From Boswellia sacra (Eukaryota > Streptophyta > Magnoliopsida > Sapindales > Burseraceae), in the NCBI GenBank assembly GCA_013180625.2, contig SNVD02016068.1, positions 1 to 64,000 of the forward strand: 64,000 bases of DNA, given 5' to 3'. Positions within the stretch are counted from its first letter, which is position 1; each line of letters opens with the position of its first letter. Both the position numbers and the translations under genes were made by a program. Below the pieces are notes generated by a model. It was given only the letters and a program-made list of their open reading frames with translations. It ran no database searches and was not told where the DNA came from. Positions 32,608 through 42,839 of this stretch are shown piece by piece.

Positions 32608-33421
32608 CAAGGCAAGAAGAACCAGTTGACGAAATGGTTGCACTTAACAACAGCAGCGAGATGGTTGAAATAAGGGTTGACATCACCATGCATCAACAAC
32701 AAATGGCCCAACTTATTGAAGCACTCCAAAATAGTCCCAACTGTATGAACTAGCCGCCACGTGAGGGTAATAGTGATGGTGATGGCAAGACCAGCTAACG
32801 CAAAGATATAGGAAAAGCTCAATCAATAAAAAAGAGCCCATATCGGTCAAGCTGTTGGCCAAGGACATGGAGAAAGTCTTGTCCCTCTTGAAGAAGAAGG
32901 GATTGAAAGGGGTCGAAGGCCTAGACGATATCCTACTCATTGGAGATAATGATCTATCACCAAAGTTTCACCTCCCAAGCTTGCCCAAGTGTAATAAAGA
33001 GGGCAACCCCAAGATGCACTTGAGATAGTTTGCAGCTATCATGGCCGCCAGTCTTTTGTCAAAAGAGTACATCTTAAAGTACTCCATGCTATACCTAAAA
33101 GATGATGCGGTAGTATGGTACGATGACCTCCTCAAGAGAGTTCAAGAAATTGGGAGAAACTTTTTGAACAATTTGTAGAGCAGTATTGCCACAACACCCA
33201 ATTGGGGATAACCTTCAGAGACTTGGAGACGACGCTTCAGAAGCCCAACGAGACCTTTTCAGAGTATCTAGCTTGTTGGAGGGCCAAGGCTGCCAAAATG
33301 ACCACCAGGTCCACAAAGAAGTTTAAGGTCTGTAGGGTGATTAATAGATCCCATACCTTCATTAGTGATAGATTGGTAGGCTTCCCCATCAAATCTTTTG
33401 AAGACCTATGTGATGCCTTAT
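32608..33421 (+). pseudogene. gag: Tat gag, N-terminal and central part (broken)
   Basis: Frames shift and stop repeatedly, but the retrotransposon gag domain is clear: LPSLPKC-KEGNPKMHLR, MAASLLSKEYILKYSMLYL, AVVWYDDLLKRVQE, then LGITFRDLETTLQKPNETFSEYLACWRAKAAKM and PIKSFEDLCDA. An early RQEEPVDEMVALNN segment and a QQQMAQL segment match gag of element 2 (54255 on). Gag makes the virus-like particle that packages the element RNA. The codon before the LINE insertion reads DLCDA; the continuation GIQIEDLE is at 34593. Confidence 0.8.
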
Positions 33422-34357
33422 CATGCTGCACGTTCGATAGCCATGCGTGCATGGAAATCTAGCGGCCTAGAAGACGTCCGCTCTACAGACACGGGCTTTC
33501 TCCTCTTTCGTTTTCGAACTGAGGATGAGGTTCATGCTATCATTGCTCGCGGTCCTTGGATGTTTGGAGGTAAAAACATTTTCTTACAGCCTTGGCATCC
33601 ACATTTGAATTTTAATGCGGATCAAGTAGCGGAATTTCCCGTTTGGATCCGATTATATGGCCTGCCGTTTCCTTTATGGACAACCAAAGGCCTTAGTATT
33701 ATTTCCAGCATGGTTGGAGAGCCTATTTCTTGTGACAAGATGACTTCTGATCTTTCTAGATTGGAATATGCGAGGGTATGTGTTCTTCTTGATGCAACCT
33801 ACCTTCCGATTAAGAAGTTTGAGTTCAGATGCAAACTCTCTCCAGAGATCATTCAAATTGAAGTTAAATATGAGTGGGTTCCAAAACATTGTCCCAAATG
33901 TTGCAGGTTTGGTCATCGTTGTCCAGAATCGGTAAAGACTTCAAGTCCAGATAAGAATGAGGCTAGCACCTCTGATAGTGCCCCTTTGAGAAAAGAAAAG
34001 GATGTGACCAAGGTCGTTGATTGCACCAAAATAGTTACTATCCCAGAAGTTTCTGCAGTGCAAGTTGAGCCTCCGAAGGCTACTACAGTTCTGAGTGCAG
34101 AGTCAGTTTCAGATTCTGATTCTCCATCTCCTTTTGCGACTGACGAGGGTAGACTTTTGGGCACTATCAAATGTTCTACAAATTGTGAGGCATCTATTTC
34201 CTCAGGGCGGATACCTAATGAGTCTTCTCCCACTCATTTTGAGCCTTTGATTGGGCTCAGTGAGGATGATCAATCTGATAGGATTGACCATGCTCATTCG
34301 GACACCCCAGCTACCCCGGTAAAGAAGGGTAAGAAGAAGAAAAACAAGAAGGGTTAA
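33398..34357 (+). CDS. LINE ORF1 fragment: DUF4283 and CCHC zinc knuckle, inserted in gag
   Basis: An open frame whose first eight or so codons come from gag out of frame; the rest is non-LTR retrotransposon ORF1. Visible parts: FLLFRFRTEDEVHAIIARGPW, FLQPWHPHLNF, FPVWIRLYGLPF, ISSMVGEPISCDKMT, ARVCVLLDA, IEVKYEWVPKHCPKC (the DUF4283 RNA-binding fold), then a zinc knuckle C-x2-C-x4-H that ends H-R-C, so the last spacing is shortened. A Ser/Thr-rich tail ends in a KKGKKKKNKKG basic run. The frame is open for 319 codons, longer than any Tat frame here, which suggests later insertion. ORF2 (endonuclease, RT) is absent. Confidence 0.8.
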   Translation: MKTYVMPYHAARSIAMRAWKSSGLEDVRSTDTGFLLFRFRTEDEVHAIIARGPWMFGGKNIFLQPWHPHLNFNADQVAEFPVWIRLYGLPFPLWTTKGLSIISSMVGEPISCDKMTSDLSRLEYARVCVLLDATYLPIKKFEFRCKLSPEIIQIEVKYEWVPKHCPKCCRFGHRCPESVKTSSPDKNEASTSDSAPLRKEKDVTKVVDCTKIVTIPEVSAVQVEPPKATTVLSAESVSDSDSPSPFATDEGRLLGTIKCSTNCEASISSGRIPNESSPTHFEPLIGLSEDDQSDRIDHAHSDTPATPVKKGKKKKNKKG

Positions 34358-34592
34358 AGCTCTTGTATTTTTATGTTTTAGACCATTTGTGATCATTTCA
34401 TTTCTCTTCTATGTTGTTAAGGCCGTTTGTGGCTTTTTTACTTTGTTTAGGCCGCTTGTGGCCTTCATTTTCTATCTTTTTGTTGGACTGTTTGTTTGGA
34501 CTTTACGTCCCTTTGTAATTCTTGGGGTATGCCCCTCAGATTTTTGTACATTATAACTTTTTTGCATTTATATTACGAAGTAACTTTTCCAA
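33422..34592 (+). mobile_element. LINE-derived insertion within Tat gag (ORF1 and a 3' tail only)
   Basis: Element 2 has gag uninterrupted at this point (TGTATGATTCGGGCATCCAAATAGAAG), whereas element 1 has GATGCC, then 1.17 kb of LINE sequence, then GCATTCAAATAGAAG. After the ORF1 stop come GGCCGTTTGTGGC and GGCCGCTTGTGGCC repeats and a GTATGCCCCTCAGATTTTTGTAC tail resembling a LINE 3' UTR, without a clear poly-A. No target duplication was found. The 5' end is truncated and ORF2 missing. Confidence 0.65.
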
Positions 34593-36060
34593 AAAGAAGC
34601 ATTCAAATAGAAGATTTGGAGGTCAGGCAGAAAAGAAGCAATAATAACTACCCTAGAAGAAGTCAGGAGCAGTATCACCAAGCTAGTGGGCCTAGCACGA
34701 AGCACGCAGAGGTGAAAGCGGTTGCCTAGCAAAGGAAGTTTAGTTGTTTGGGAAGACCATTATCCAAGATGTTTGCAGGATTAAGAGCCGAAAGGACCTT
34801 GCAGCCATTGCCATCAAGAGAGCTTCCAAATCCATTACCAAGAAATTAGAGGCATCATGAGAAGTGCGAATTTCACCAAGTGACTAGTCACAAGATTGAT
34901 GATTGCAATCTTCTTCATCACGAGATCCAAGATTTGATCGACAAGGGCCATATTTCTCACCCAAAGATGCATGAGCCTAATACGAGAAGTAATCCACTAC
35001 CCAACTATAATCAGGTACCTCCTCCAACAACCAACACGATTGGGTCAGGCTTGATTGAGGTGCAAGTCATGAACTCCTTTGAAGAAAGTAGATTGAGCAG
35101 GGTCGAGAGAGCTAAAAGAAGGGTCCACTTAAAAGGTAGCTACAAAGAAGAAGCCTAAGATTGAAAAACTCAAGGCTGAAGAGCCCAAGGTTGAAGAGCT
35201 TAGAGAAGACAATCCTAGGTAGATTATTAAAAGGGCGAAAAATAAGCTCATTCATTTGGTAGCCAAGATTTACACTAGGAAAGGTGGATCGACCAACATT
35301 ACAGTAAAGGGAGTTAAGCAAAGCTCAGAACCCAAATTCGTGTGCCTCAACAACCATGAGAAAAAAGAACAACAAAAAGTAGATGAAGAGGAAGTTGAGG
35401 TAAAGAATGAAGAAGCATTCACTAAAGAGAAGTCCACGTCATCGAGTGCCTTTACCAAGAAGTGGATAGCTAGAAAAGAGGCTAAAAGAGGCCCACCACC
35501 TAGAAGACTCAAAGTAAAGAAAGGTAGCGAAGCTAGGAAAGGGAAGCCAATTAAGAACCTTATGAGAAGGGAGAGCTTACCTAGAAGGTGTAAAGAAGTA
35601 AGAGTTATGGGTATTTAGGATGACATTTCTAAAGTTAAGAAGCTTCCAAACTTTTGGGTTGACTTTAGTAGTGATGAAGAAAAAGGAGTGAGAATAGAGG
35701 AAGAAACACTTAAGGGTAAGGTTGAGAACGTCCAAGGAAGGACAAGGAGTAGGATATTTTACAATGACAAGGAGAAGGAGAGCCAAGAGGACTGTCTGGA
35801 AGGGCCAAAAAAGTTACCAAGAAACCAAGGAAGAAGAAAATGACCAAGTCATCAAGCAATTAAAGAATACCCAAGCGAATGCTAGCATTTAGGATTTGTT
35901 GATGTCATCCCAAAAGCATAGACAAGCCATGGGAAATGCTTTGGCAGAGGTGAAAATATCAATGGCTGTTATAACAAATGAAATGTTGGCAGCGATGACC
36001 TAAGGAGTACCCAAGGGGGAAAATGAAAAGGGTGTAATTTCTTCACTGATAAAGATCTAC
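34593..36060 (+). pseudogene. gag: Tat gag C-terminus and linker
   Basis: GIQIEDLE-type continuation of gag, then a CEFH-x8-DDC motif (HEKCEFHQVTSHKIDDCN near 34857-34910) followed by LLHHEIQDLIDKGHI, the Tat replacement for a zinc knuckle. A Pro/Asn-rich section and a long Lys/Glu-rich linker follow (35112-36060; KKWIARKEAKRGPPPRRLK near 35460). Stops at several points (for example 35220). Confidence 0.7.
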
Positions 36061-36073
36061 TTTTCAAAAAAAG

Positions 36074-36700
36074 GAATCATAATAAGTCGTTATTGATCAC
36101 TGTAGATTTGGTGGGAAGACATCTTCTTGCATCATGGTTAATGATAGATCCACTATCAACATTATGCCAAAGAAGATTTTGCACAAGTACAGGGTCAGGG
36201 AAGATGAGCTTGAGCCTTCTGAGATGGTGATCAGGGCCTTTGATGACTCGAAGAGGAGTGCCATTGGGATCTTCAAGGCATTAGTGAAGATTGGGCCAAT
36301 TGAAGTAATGATAGAAAATTTATAGTTCTTGACATTCCAGTCACCTTTTCCGCTTTGTTAGGATGATCATGGTTCCATCCACTTGGTGGAGTTCCTTCCA
36401 CACTCCATCAGAAGATCTGATTCAACATGGATGGGGAGATCGTGACTATTCATACGGCTTCAACTATTACAACAACTGTTTTAAGTGTGAAGGTTGGAGA
36501 GATACCCCACATGGAAGGCTTTCACGTAGCCATGATTGAAGAAGTCTGCCCTGTTATCACTAGGATAACGAAGAAACAAGGAAATTTGTTAGGAACTAGG
36601 AGGAATGGACATGGTTTACCATCCCTTTCAGATTTCAATGGCCAAACTTCTAGAAGAGGTTTGGGTTCTGAGTTTGATGAGGAAGAAGAAGACTTCTAGC
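36074..36700 (+). pseudogene. pro: Tat aspartic protease (degenerate)
   Basis: SCIMVNDRSTINIMPKKIL aligns with the family I-x-D-x-GS-A-x-NIxP, so the catalytic region has DRST where D-GGS-like sequence is usual. It continues ELEPSEMVIRAFDDSKRSAIGIF, KIGPIEVMI, then stops, a DDHGSIHLVEFLPHSIRR remnant of the LLGRPWIH-AVPSSLHQ part, and MDGEIVTI. It would process Gag-Pol. Confidence 0.65.
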
Positions 36701-37229
36701 CCAAGAATGGGAGATTCATCAAGTCCGTCAAAGCCCAAGATATGAAGTATGTGAGAGTTACTAAATTATGGGTTTTCAAGGGAATGCTGAAGCTCAGATT
36801 TGAGATTTTCAAGGATATCTTTCAAGCAAGAATCTCTAAGGAGAATGATGGTTGAGAAAATGGAGAATATGGCTATCAAGGAGGAGAAGCCTCAAGATTA
36901 AACAACACCAATGGACTCATCCATCGACCTTGCTGCATTTATCAAGGAAGGAATAAAAAATGTATTTTATGAGGATGTATTTGTGCCCAACCTCTTTGAA
37001 GAAGATGACATTTGTTTATGTTTCTAAGTTTGTTGCAATAAAGAATCAGTTTGCTTACTTGTGTAATGTCTTTTCTAATGACATTGTGCATCATAATTTG
37101 CATTTCACTAGCATATTTGGCATCCATACCATTCAAACTCATAATATTAATGTTGGTACAATTGAGAAACCTAAAACATATGTATTACACTTGATACAAC
37201 TCCTTAAGGGAGAAATAGAGATTTCAAAA

Positions 37230-37980
37230 ATTACTAAAGAAACATGAAGAAGTCTTTGTTTGGTCCCATGATGACATACCTAAAATCAAGAGAAGTATTG
37301 CTGAGCATACGATTCTCACATATCAGCACATGAAGGCGGTCAGGTAGAAGTTGAGAAGGTTGAGATTGGAATGGGCTCAGAAAATTAAAGAAGAAGTTTA
37401 GAAGCAGATTGAAGCCAAGTTTTTAGAGGTGGCGAAATATCCAAAATGGTTAGCCAATGTCGTGCTAGTGCCGAAGAAGGTTGAAGGGTCCAAATGTGTG
37501 TTCGAGACTTGAGTAAGGCCTCATAGAAGGATGATTTTCTTTTGCCTCTCATTGATGTGTTAGTGGACAACTTTGTCACCAGTGTGATTTTTTCCTTTGT
37601 AGTTAGGTTTTCAAGATACAACCAAATAATGATGGCTAATGAAGACATGATGAAAACGGAATAGGGAACCTATTATTATGAGGTGATGCCCTTCGGGTTA
37701 AAGAATGTAGGGGCAACTTACCAACGAATGGTGACGACACTATTTCATGACATAATGCACAACGAGATAGAAGTATATGCAGATGACATGATGGTTAAAT
37801 CTGAGACACAAGAAGGTCACTTTGAAGCTTTGGATAGATTCCAAGAAAGGATGAAGAAATACAACCTGTCGCTAAATCTAAAAAAGTGCGTCTTTGGAGT
37901 CACCTCAGGGAAATTGTTGGGGTTTGTAGTTGACAAGAAAGGGATAAAAGTAGATCCAGGAAGGTTAAGGCGATTATAGA
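37230..37980 (+). pseudogene. pol: Tat reverse transcriptase (degenerate)
   Basis: RDLSKAS, DDFLLPLIDVLVDN, FSRYNQIMMANEDMMKT, then a 98-codon open part (37683-37979) MMPFGLKNVGATYQRMV, FHDIMHNEIEVYADDMMVKS with the YADD catalytic motif, FGVTSGKLLGFVV. Upstream parts carry stops (VTT-x-VIF near 37590). The active-site Asp pair survives, but the first catalytic region (normally FLDGFSGYNQI) reads VRFSRYNQI, so its Asp is gone. Confidence 0.85.
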
Positions 37981-38129
37981 AATGCCATCACCCAAGACCG
38001 AGACAGAAGTTCGAGGGTTTCTTAGGAAGATCCAATATACCAATCAGTTCGTTGCCATGTTGATGATAGTTCGTGCACCGATCTTCAGGCTTTTAAAGAA
38101 GGATCAGTCGATGGAGTGGAATTAATAGT

Positions 38130-39000
38130 GTCAAGAAGCATTTGAGAAGATTAAAAAGTACCAGTAGAATCCGCTAGTTTTGAGACCGACAAAGCCTGGC
38201 AAGAATTTGATTCTCTACTTGGCTCTTGAGGAGGAGGCCATCGGTGCTATGTTGGCACAAGAAGATAAGAATGGCATAGAAGATGCCATTTACTAACTTA
38301 GCAAGAAGTTGCTACCGTAAGAGACGAAATGTAGCTATATGGAGAAAACATGCTCAGCCATGGTGTGGTTGTCAAAGAAGTTAAGACAATATTTTTAGTC
38401 TTATAAGATTAAGGCTGTCTCAAAGAAGGATCCGATGAAGTATCTTTATGAAGCACCATCATTTGTGAGGAAGCTAGCAAGATGGCTAGTCTAGTTGTCA
38501 AAATTTGACATTCACTATGTCACCAAGAAGGTGGTAAAAGAAAGAGTAGTAGCAGAGATTTTGGCCATGAAGATGATAATGAATCATGGGAGTTGGAATT
38601 CCCAGATGAACATCTGGAGGTAATCTCGGTAGTGGGATATTCTTTGATGAAGCTGTTAATCAAAATGTTACTGGAATAGGAGTTATTCTAGCATCATCAA
38701 CTAAAGAAGTCATTCCACTTGCTAAGAAGTTGGAGTTCAGAGGCACCAATAACATGGCTGAATACGAAACCTATGCCTTTAATTTGAAAGTTGTGATTGC
38801 AATGGGTATTGATGAAATAGAAGTGTTGGGAGATTCAAAACTAGCTATCTCTCAAGCAAACAAAGATTAGGATCTAGGGGAAGAAAGGTTGAAACCGTAC
38901 CTTGAGCACATCAGAAGGTTGGTTGAGAGGTTCAAGTAATGAATTTCACCCATCTCCTTAGAAATGAGAATCAGATGGTTGACGCTTTAGCCTCTTTGGC
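38130..39000 (+). pseudogene. pol: Tat RNase H and second, archaeal-type RNase H
   Basis: First domain about 38160-38530: LILYLALEEEAIGAMLAQED, YLSKKLL, ETKCSYMEKTCSAMVW, VRKLARWLVQLSKFDIHYV. Second domain about 38620-39000: GIGVILASSTKEVIPLAKKLEF, FRGTNNMAEYETYAF, DEIEVLGDSKLAISQ, VDALASLAS, the pattern of archaeal-type RNase H that Tat elements carry after their own RNase H. Stops are frequent. Confidence 0.8.
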
Positions 39001-39249
39001 ATCAGTTTGGGTCCAAGAGTTATTGATGAGACCGATAATGATATCACAAGCATATGGTCATTATTATATGGAATCCCATGTAATAGAGGCCAAAGGGGAT
39101 AAGAAGCTGTGGTTTTGTGACTTAAAGAGATACCTAGAAGAGAAGATTCTACCAAAGAAGGCTAGAAAGAAAGATAAGGTTGTATTACAAAGATTGGCTC
39201 AACAATTTATTTGTTATCAAGGAGTGATGTACAAGAGAATGCCAGAAGG

Positions 39250-40350
39250 AATGCAATTAAGATGTGTCGATGAGAAAGAAGCAAGACGGCTTATATAAGA
39301 AATTCATGGTGGTGTATGTGGACCACACATGAATGGACTAATGCTTGTGTAGAAGATAATGAAATAAGACTTTTATTGGCTAACCATAGGGACAAATTGT
39401 GTCCAATTTGTGAAGAGGTGCCACCAGTGCTAGATCAATGAAAATTTGATTCATCAACCACCCTCAAAGCTACAAGGGATGACAACATTATGGCCTCTTG
39501 CTATATGGAGCATTTACATTATAGGTGAGATAAGGCCGTCAGCTTCTAATGGGCATCGATATGTGGCAGTGGCAATCAACTGTATTACGAAGTGGATAGA
39601 AGTTGAGTCCTACAGTAAACTAAGGGCAAAGCAGATAGCGAAGTTCATTGAAAAGAATATCATATGCAGATTTGGAATGCCATATCACATCCTGACTAAC
39701 AATAGGGTTCATTTCTAGGCTGAGACTAAAGTCTTACTAGAGTAATATGGGATTGAACATCATAAGTCGTCTCCATATCGACCACAAGAGAATGGAGCAG
39801 TAGAAGCAGCCAATAAAAACATCAAGAAGATATTGGCCAAGACGGTGCAGACATAGAAAGAGTAGGCAAAGAAGCTGCTATTTGTGTTATGGGGTTATAG
39901 AACAACACCCAGAAGTTCGACAGGTATGACACCCTTCTCGTTGGTGTATGATTCAGAAGCGGTCCTACCAATTGAGATAGAAATGAAATCATTGAGAGTT
40001 GTGACAAAGGCAAAAATTCTTGAAAGGGAGTGGATAATAATAGAAATGAAACAATTGGTGTTGATTGATGAGAATGAAGGCCATATATCATATGAAACTA
40101 TACTAAAAATAGGTTGCTTAAGCCTTTAACAATAGAATAAAGGCAAGAAAATTTAGAGAAGGGGAGTTAGTCCATAAATAAGCAAGGCCAATTGTGTTTG
40201 ATCCAAGAGGGAAGTTCAAGCCCAATTAAGAAGGTTCATTCATTGTGACGAAGGTCAAGTCCGATAGAGTCATAATCCTGTCAGACATAGGAGGGAATGA
40301 ATTCACTGAGCCCATCAACATGGACAAGCTAAAAAGTATTATGTATGAAA
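39250..40350 (+). pseudogene. pol: Tat integrase (both catalytic Asp lost)
   Basis: Zinc finger remnant with HGG-x-x-GPHMNG and CVQFVKRCHQC (39305-39440), then WSIYIIGEIRPSASNGHRYVAVAI where family members have a catalytic Asp at the Y (WGIDIIG), ILTNNRVHF where they have ILTDNG, and SPYRPQENGAVEAANKNI with the Glu intact. C-terminal [18 protein letters not shown] and NEFTEPINMDKL end the polyprotein. Thus two of three DDE residues are gone, in addition to stops. Confidence 0.85.
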
Positions 40351-41212
40351 AAAAAAACAAATAGAAAAGCATGAGAGGAAAAATAATTGTTTTGCATAAT
40401 GATAGGTTGATTAATGATAGGAGTTGTCTCATTGTGCACATGTTTCTCAAAGAACAAATGATTGTACTTTTTTTAATGAAATGAAATTGTTTGGAAACAA
40501 ATATACTTTTGAAATGTCTTAATTATTTTACATAATGACAAAAGGAAAGCAGCTAACATCTAAGTTAATAATGGAACTAACAATGTCATCTTTGCCTCTT
40601 CGATATACTACAAATAGCCTCATCATATCGTTCACGGCACCGTCTAGCTTGAATAACAGGATCAGGAATATAAGCCTGGAAAGACACTTAATCCTTGTAT
40701 CGATCATCTGTCTCAAAATCAAGATCATAGAACAGATTCCTCTTGACGGTCTGATATAGCCAAGAATCTATCACATGCGCTAGATAACGAGGACTGAATG
40801 TAGGACCAAATCTGTGGTGAATCCACAGATTTATGTGGCTAACAATCTACTAGGACCAAATGTAGTCGGTGAATCCACAATCCTTTGCTGAAGTACGTAT
40901 TGCCAATGCAGTCTAGTAAGATCATAAAATAAACTATGGGTGCAACCGCTAAAGGCATGCATGCAATATACGTCTTGAATGCCACATGCTTCAGCCTCTA
41001 GAATGGGCAGTTCGAACAAATCTGAGTGTTAAGAAACAGTTGAAGCCAATCTATCCAAGAAGAACGTCTCTCAAGTCTCCTCCTCATATGAAGTTGAGGG
41101 CTATAATAGGAAATATTCCCCTTAGGCAGTGTTAAAATGGATAGCCTCTCTTGTAAACAAATGTGAAAAAAGAAAAAAGAGAGAAACAAAAGAAAAGAAA
41201 AATTAAAAAAGC
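40350..41212 (+). other. Non-coding Tat DNA between integrase and the repeats
   Basis: No gene. GGACCAAATSTRGTSGTGAATCCACA occurs at 40801 and 40854. The rest is low-complexity with GAAAA runs (41160-41210). Confidence 0.45.
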
Positions 41213-41620
41213 CTGCTAAGTCGAAAACCTGAAAAGGCAGCTTAGGCAAAAATTAAGACAAGCTTGCTAAGTTGAAAACCTGAAAGGGTAGCTTAGGCAA
41301 AAGTTAAGAGCATGAAAGAAAAAAGAAAAAGCCTACTAAGTCAAAAACCTGAAAAGGCAGCTTAGACAAAAATTAAGGCAAGCCCGCTAAGTTGAAAACT
41401 CGAAAAGGCAACTTAGACAAAAGTTAGGGCATGAAAGAAAAGCATGCTGAGTTGAAAACCTAAAAGGGGCGGCTCAGGTAAAAGTTAGGGTAAACTTGAT
41501 ACGTCAAAAACTTGAAAGGGCTGCTAGACAAAAATCAAGGCATTAAAAAATGATGACGAATGAACCCGCTGAGTCAAAAACCTAAAAAGCCGGCTTAGGC
41601 AAAATTTAAGGTTAAAAAGA
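41213..41620 (+). repeat. Seven imperfect tandem repeats after pol (51 to 69 bp each)
   Basis: Units open with GCTRAGTYRAAAACC and contain GAAAAGGCAGCTTAGRCAAAA or variants. They begin at about 41215, 41266, 41335, 41386, 41446, 41499 and 41568, spacings 51, 69, 51, 60, 53 and 69, so a roughly 120-bp higher-order period is likely. Similar repeats are known just after pol in Tat elements. Confidence 0.75.
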
Positions 41621-42839
41621 TACTTAGAGAAGTAGAAGACTGCCACTAAACCTCTGGCTTGGATCAATCCTAACTTGATTCAGTCTGATCAATGTCTTAT
41701 CTAGAATTAATGGAACTGCTATGAAATCGGGCCTATCTGAGGAATGATGGTCATAAGATGTGGATCTCCGAGACCGTCCGATGAAACCAATAGAAACTAT
41801 ACAAGAAGGCAAAACTAAAGAAGGTGAAGCCAACTAGGTCCTATCCATCATTTCAAGCAAAGGCATGATGGAAGATAATATATCACTCTACTACCTCTGG
41901 TGTAAATGCCCATGGTAGAAATTGAAAAATCGAACAAATGGGCAAGATCGGACATCGATGGTGTCTAGATAGTAGGCAGAATGATCCTCTCAGAACTGGA
42001 TAAAAAACAACCGAGTGTGATAGAGAATTCCTCATATAGGGGGCAAAAATCTTGCCTATTGAAGTGGAAGACGTGATCATAAGGATCCCAGAAGGTTGTG
42101 CATTCCTTGAGAAAAAGAACGTTAAGTTTCACATGTCAAAGGAACTTCAGATGGTAGAGACCACTGGATTCGAGTTTTTTCCAATCATTATCCTTTAGAG
42201 GCTTCAAGAGAGGCTAGAGGGTCTTGAAAGAGGCGTTAGACATGTTGAACAATGCAAAGAGGGGTTGAGAAGCATGAAAGAAACCTTGAGAAAAAAAGAA
42301 AAAAAACGTGGAGAAGCAATAGAGAGGAGTAGTACTTAAATAGTGTGTAAAACGAAGAAAAAAGGCAAGAAAAATGGGAGACCACTGGGAAAATTGCCGC
42401 TTGATGCTCTGTCAGCCGTCAGTAGTACCTTGATAGCTGCCTAGCCTTTTGTCAGTTGCCCAGTGGTACCTTGATAGCCGCCTGACAGTTATAAGGGCAA
42501 AATAGCCCACCTACCCCCTTTTCACGTGTTTTTTGACTTCTAGGATGTGTATCAACGAGCGGTTTCGAGCACGTGACTTTCAGATTTTGTATTTCTATTT
42601 AGAATTGAATAAATGATGATTTGGAAAAAATAAATTTGGATGGAGATTAATCCAAATATGCATAGTGCATGAAGCTGAAAATAGGAAATTTTCACTAAGT
42701 TTCTAAAAGTTGTTTACATTTGATTGTGCATCATGAAAGTTCATGGAAGCTTGATAAACAAAAGAAATCATAAAAGAAGCCAGTGGCAACATTCCTTACT
42801 CATCACCATCATTGTCGATATCGAAGAAGAAAGCAGCAA
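41621..42839 (+). other. Non-coding Tat DNA between repeats and the PMD gene
   Basis: No recognisable domain. At 42400-42500 a set of CTTGATAGCYGCCTRRC and CAGCCGTCAGTAG words resembles the 22-bp repeats in the 5' LTR, so a second copy of that motif cluster lies here. Confidence 0.4.
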
